From NCBI GenBank assembly GCA_038142205.1, contig JAYQJO010000001.1, positions 310,001 to 374,000 on the forward strand: DNA of 64,000 nt, written 5' to 3'. The stretch comes from UBA7359 sp038142205 (lineage in GTDB: Bacteria; Pseudomonadota; Gammaproteobacteria; Eutrophobiales; Eutrophobiaceae). The translations under genes and the position numbers were made by a program. Below, piece after piece: positions 60,335 through 64,000 of the stretch; position 1 is the first letter of the stretch, and every line of letters starts with the position of its first letter. The notes beneath the pieces are model-generated. The model was not told the origin of the DNA. It saw only the letters and a program-made list of their open reading frames with translations, and did not search any database.

Positions 60335-61819
60335 ATGAATATCACGTTACAACAAAAAGCCTCGCTACCAACGAGGCAGAATTTAAATACAATTACTAAC
60401 TGGTTAATGGTGTTTGCATTACCTTTAGAAAAGACAATCGATAAAGCGAGCCGATTTCCATATCAAACACAAATACTTAATCGTCGTAAACAGCTTGATT
60501 TAAAAGAAGCCGATACGACACCTGTTATTCTGGATTTGCCTAATGATAATTCCAGCCACGTTGCATATGTAGCAATTGAATCGACTATTAATAGTTTCGA
60601 CTTATTAACATTGGCAAGAAAAATGGTGGCTGCACATTCAGCCAGTAACCCATCACAACTAGGATTGATTGTGAGTGGTTTTAATGATGAAGATTCTGAA
60701 CGAATTGCTGAAGCATTAATTTCTGCTTCTCTAGCAGCAGCAGCTGAAATGCCGAATTTTAAAAGTAAAAAAGAAAACAATATCAAAACTGAAAAAACTT
60801 TCGTTGTTTGGTTTGTTAGCAAGACATGGTTTTAAACAAAGCTTTGCTATGGCTGAAGGTAACGCATTAACACGAAGATTGAGTATGTTACCACCAAATA
60901 AATTAACACCAACTGAATATTTAAAAGAAGTAAAGAAAATTGCTCGTGAAAACAAATGGAAGCTTGAGTTTTATGATGAAACAATTTTAAAAAAGAAAAA
61001 AGCCGGGGCTTTTCTTGCTGTTTCACAAGCTAGTCCTAAAGCGGATTCGGGTATTATACGCTTGCGTTATACGCCGAAAACAGCAAAGGGTAAGAAAGTC
61101 TTTCTTGTTGGTAAAGGTATTTGTTACGACACAGGTGGTGCAAACCTTAAGCCGGCGAATTATATGTTCGGCATGCATGAAGATATGCAGGGTAGTGCCG
61201 TTGCTTTAGGTACTTTATTAGCATTAAGTAAAATTAATTTTAATCGGCCGGTTGAATGCTGGATGGCGTTAGCTATGAATCATATCGGGCCTAAAGCGTA
61301 TGTACCTAACGATATTATTACTGCATCTGATGGTACAACTATAGAAGTCGTGCATACCGATGCAGAAGGCCGGATGGTTCTATCTGATACGCTGGCATTA
61401 GCATCAAAAGAAAAGCCTTCATTAATACTGGATTATGCAACCTTGACGGGTGCTTGCATGTATTCAATTGGTACTTCTTATAGCGGTGTGTTTACCAATA
61501 AAAAGAATGGCACGCTGATTTAATTAAAGCAGGTGAAGATTCAGGTGAACGTGTCTGGCCTTTTCCAATTGATGAAGATTTTGATGACATGATTAAAAGT
61601 GATGTTGCTGACGTAAAACAATGTTCGCAAGAAAGCGGCGTTGATCATATTCTTGCATCACGCTTTTTACAGCGCTTTGTTAAGCATGATACGCCCTGGG
61701 TACATATGGATTTATCTGCCAGTAATAAGAAAGGAGGTTTGGCTCACATACCGACTGACACCATTGGTTTCGGTGTGCGCTATAGCGTTAATTTATTACT
61801 AAACAACTATTTGAAATAA
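60335..61819 (+). CDS. Leucyl aminopeptidase family M17 (two apparent frameshifts)
   Basis: Three frames together encode one M17 peptidase of about 494 residues. The first (to 60835) is the N-terminal domain. The second has the metal-site motifs VGKGICYDTGGANLKPANYM, MHEDMQGSA and HTDAEGRMVLSDTL. The third holds the C-terminus (GERVWPFPIDEDFDDM ... VHMDLSASNKKGGLAHIPTD). Removing one A from the A6 run at 60792-60797 and adding one A to the A5 run at 61500-61504 restores the whole frame. The protein cleaves N-terminal residues from peptides using two metal ions. It may be a PepA paralogue rather than canonical PepA, as the metal loop reads MHEDMQG in place of the usual K-Y-D-M-G/C-G. Confidence 0.88.
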
Positions 61820-61823
61820 CTTC

Positions 61824-62687
61824 TTAGTCTATACATGATTGAACTTTGCTAAAGTTTTGGGTTGACCAATGGTCAGTCCAGCCTTTAGTGTGTTCAGGTT
61901 TAGAAAGTTTAATAACTTTTACACATTTTAAATTAGTATCAAATTTCTCAAGCTGTTTTAAATAGCTATTAGTTATATCAACGGTAATAATTGAATCTTC
62001 CGTTGAGATAACATGCATTTGGGGAATCTTGACTAATCTGCTGGCATAGTTTGTTGGGTTAATTGAACCTGTTAAAGCCGAGACATTATGTACTTCAACA
62101 AATTTATCAATATCAATATTGCCAGCAATCGTTCTTAGGTCAATCACGTCATTACGATTAGCTGCTAGAATAGTCGCAATAGTCGCACCTCCAGAAAAAC
62201 CAACTAGTCTAAGTCGATTAATATTTAATTCTTTTTTTATCGAGTCAATCGCTGTACTAATTGATTCAATAACTTCTTTAGAAGCTCGTTTGTTTGTCCA
62301 ATATTCAGGTTTACAATTAGTTTCGTTATCAATGTTAATAAACTGGCAAGGACGTGCAAGATAAATAACTATGGGCGACATATCTGTAGCAGCTAGGTTT
62401 AATGCAACAGGGTTATTCGGTGTAGGATTATTTGAAACCGTGTATTTATTTTTCCAGGCAAAGCCGTCGCCTTCAATATAGATAACCGCCGATTTTGAAG
62501 CGACGTTTATTTTCTGATAACTGACAAGATTAAAAAGTGTGGTTCCAATGATCTTTTTTTCAAAATTATTGTTAGTTGAAAGGATCTCTGCCTGTTCTAA
62601 TCGGCTTTGCAAGCTACTACAAGCAGTAAGGAGCAAAATAGACAGACACCCTAAAATTAACCTGTCTTTCACCATCAGGATAAACAT
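61824..62687 (-). CDS. Putative lipoprotein with alpha/beta-hydrolase fold
   Basis: The 287-residue protein begins with a lipobox (LILGCLSILLLTACSS, Cys at about residue 23). Its body looks like an alpha/beta hydrolase: VIYIEGDGFAW (oxyanion strand), the nucleophile elbow LRLVGFSGGATIATILAA (Ser at about 166) and a late His in HWSTQNF. ARPCQ and CKPEYWTNKR precede the elbow. Such outer-membrane lipoprotein hydrolases occur in gammaproteobacteria without known substrates. It is convergent with the aminopeptidase gene (4-bp gap) and 43 bp downstream of the FecR-like gene. Two in-frame ATGs occur at the start (62687 and 62675). Confidence 0.75.
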   Translation of the reverse strand: MFILMVKDRLILGCLSILLLTACSSLQSRLEQAEILSTNNNFEKKIIGTTLFNLVSYQKINVASKSAVIYIEGDGFAWKNKYTVSNNPTPNNPVALNLAATDMSPIVIYLARPCQFINIDNETNCKPEYWTNKRASKEVIESISTAIDSIKKELNINRLRLVGFSGGATIATILAANRNDVIDLRTIAGNIDIDKFVEVHNVSALTGSINPTNYASRLVKIPQMHVISTEDSIITVDITNSYLKQLEKFDTNLKCVKVIKLSKPEHTKGWTDHWSTQNFSKVQSCID

Positions 62688-62730
62688 ACAAAATAATTCG
62701 CTATCCGGGTCTGGCTAAGCCCCGGTTTTC

Positions 62731-63426
62731 TTATCGGACTGGCCTTGGTGTGTTCATGCGCTGGATAGACTGCAAAGAACGCGTTAAGTTATTGATGGTT
62801 TGTAGGCTCATGCGACGAGGTGGTGAAGGGGGACTGAATTGGTCTGGTATTTCAGTACCATAACCTGGTTCATCAATTATCACGCTGCCAAAAGAGTTGG
62901 AAACTTCGATCGCTGTTTTTGTTTTTGAATCTTCAGACTGATCGAGTATGATCGTTGCTGAAGTTTCATCAACCTCGCCGACAACAGTGGTGCCGCGGAT
63001 ACCGATGGTAGCGACCGAAGTATTGACTTCCATTGCTTCCGGTTTTTCTTTTGCAATTAAGCCACTAACAAAACGAAATGTACCTTTTAATACTTCAACC
63101 GACGAACCATCTTGCTCGGGATTATTTTGATAAAGATATTGATTTACAAGCAGCGTCGCTTCAGGGCCTAATTCAAATCGTGTTTTATCGGTAAATAACA
63201 GTATTGCATTACTGTTTTTTTCAGTCGAAACACTGTCTTTTTCATAAATAGATTTCCCTATTTTTAATGAACGTTTTTCCTCTCCTTCAATCTGTGCAAA
63301 GACTTCTCCTTTTGATTTAAGTACCTTACCGGCTACCTCTTTAGCATAAACGGGTGAATTAAATAAAAATAATGATGTAAAGATGATATTAATGGATAAC
63401 GCTTTTATCATTATTGCTTTTTTCAT
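62731..63426 (-). CDS. Exported FecR-domain protein
   Basis: The 231-residue protein has a signal peptide (ALSINIIFTSLFLFNSPVYA). A FecR domain covers about residues 30-165: KSKGEVFAQIEGEEKRSLKI, then FTDKTRFELGPEATLLVNQY and the signature NTSVATIGIRGTTVVGEV. A Pro/Arg-rich C-terminal tail follows. This is not the sigma-regulating FecR of iron uptake, since no TonB receptor or ECF gene is adjacent. FecR-domain exported proteins often sit beside outer-membrane autotransporter-type barrels, as here (19 bp after the barrel gene). Its role is probably in the envelope, but unknown. Confidence 0.88.
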   Translation of the reverse strand: MKKAIMIKALSINIIFTSLFLFNSPVYAKEVAGKVLKSKGEVFAQIEGEEKRSLKIGKSIYEKDSVSTEKNSNAILLFTDKTRFELGPEATLLVNQYLYQNNPEQDGSSVEVLKGTFRFVSGLIAKEKPEAMEVNTSVATIGIRGTTVVGEVDETSATIILDQSEDSKTKTAIEVSNSFGSVIIDEPGYGTEIPDQFSPPSPPRRMSLQTINNLTRSLQSIQRMNTPRPVR

Positions 63427-63444
63427 AATAAAATTTCCAATATT

Positions 63445-64000
63445 TTAATAATCTATCCGTAGAGTAAGACTGACTCTGTCTTCATCGAAATTATCACGCC
63501 CCAGTCGTTTACTGTATTCCAGGTTGCCGCTGATACCTGATTTCTCAAAATAACGAACACCTGTAGTAAGTAAAATGTCATCTTTATCATTTGTTGGTTG
63601 CGGTCCGGAGGCAGCTACTACTTCCTGTAGTTGATAATCGTATTGATATGCAATGTTTAAGAAAGGTTCCCATTCCTTCATGCTATAGGCAGTCTCTCCA
63701 GCAATACTTACTGAGCTTACTTTTGAGCGGTTTTTGGCTACAGTAATGCCATTACTTTCTGTATATCCTTTAATGACACTGCTGGCATAAACTGAGCCAA
63801 CACGGCCACTTAATATCCAGTTATCAATAAATTTAATCGCATTTAAATTAAATGAGCCAAACCAGCGGTCTGCTGTTGGTGAACTTGTTACACGTGTTGT
63901 GCCAGCTGTACGAAATTGGTCATAACTTGCGTTAGAATAACCAATACTAAAATCAACACTTAATGTATCATCGAGCATAGCTCCAAAATAAGGCGCGATA
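63445..64000 (-). CDS. Outer-membrane autotransporter-type beta-barrel protein, C-terminal part
   Basis: The open frame continues past the window edge. The visible part is at least 184 residues, starting IAPYFGAMLDDTLSVDFSIG. It shows alternating amphipathic strands (NWILSGRVGSVYASSVIKG, WEPFLNIAYQYDYQLQEV, DILLTTGVRYFEKSGISGNL) and ends in an aromatic residue after a final strand (RVSLTLRIDY), as outer-membrane barrels do. An internal ATG at 63978 is not the true start. The domain resembles autotransporter barrels, but the passenger is outside the window. It is followed by the FecR-domain gene in the same direction. Confidence 0.8.
   Translation of the reverse strand, partial: IAPYFGAMLDDTLSVDFSIGYSNASYDQFRTAGTTRVTSSPTADRWFGSFNLNAIKFIDNWILSGRVGSVYASSVIKGYTESNGITVAKNRSKVSSVSIAGETAYSMKEWEPFLNIAYQYDYQLQEVVAASGPQPTNDKDDILLTTGVRYFEKSGISGNLEYSKRLGRDNFDEDRVSLTLRIDY

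Overview
The window reads as a chromosomal segment of an AT-rich gammaproteobacterium. Supporting signs are the gene orders alaC-hom-thrC and recJ...prfB-lysS, an RF2 frameshift site, a sigma-32 type htpG promoter, and the family content. The Sox-type genes and GlcDEF suggest a sulfur-oxidising, probably aquatic relative of Thiotrichales-like lineages, but the genus cannot be read from the sequence. No rRNA, tRNA, CRISPR array or insertion sequence was seen.

Region 1 (1-14.3 kb, minus strand): after the 5' end of mutS comes a large Tad/Flp pilus locus. In transcription order it holds flp, a TadG-like gene, a TadE-like gene, a split hypothetical gene, a second Flp-like pilin, cpaB/rcpC, a small secreted protein, cpaC/rcpA, an FHA-CpaF fusion, tadB, tadC, a DUF192 gene, tadD and tadE. 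CpaB is greatly enlarged by an Asp/Gly/Asn-rich 40-residue repeat array. No TadZ/CpaE and no prepilin peptidase gene is present here. Two strong hairpin terminators follow the two pilin genes.

Region 2 (14.3-33 kb): htpG, a GAF/HD-GYP protein, prmB, a Crp-family regulator followed by a SoxYZ-like fused carrier with soxC and soxD-like genes, a diguanylate cyclase, a TlpA-like thioredoxin, aroC, an MFS permease, tldD, a nitrilase-family amidase, and alaC-hom-thrC.

Region 3 (33-46 kb): an RpfE-like gene and recJ, then a signalling block of about 7 kb, then prfB and lysS. The block holds a membrane sensor fragment, an orphan Tat-exported solute-binding protein, a PAS histidine kinase, a CheY-like regulator and a REC-GGDEF-EAL protein. 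It sits where many gammaproteobacteria have recJ and prfB adjacent.

Region 4 (45.6-49.5 kb): an ECF sigma factor and zinc-finger anti-sigma factor precede a four-gene HvfABCX/bufferin-type RiPP metallophore operon. The precursor carries ten EGKCG motifs, and a terminator-like hairpin lies directly in front of its ribosome binding site.

Region 5 (49.5-64 kb): a CPA1 antiporter, a membrane PAS-GGDEF-EAL protein whose upstream region has two perfect TGTGA-N6-TCACA CRP-type sites, argG, a YbfF-like esterase, glcDEF, a leucyl aminopeptidase, a lipoprotein hydrolase, a FecR-domain protein and an outer-membrane beta-barrel protein running off the end.

An important caution is that at least seven genes (flp2, the 10.1-10.8 kb gene, the HD-GYP gene, thrC, recJ, argG and pepA twice) are interrupted by single-base shifts, nearly all in short A/T homopolymers. 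Each is restored by one inserted or deleted base, which points to residual indel errors in the assembly rather than gene decay.
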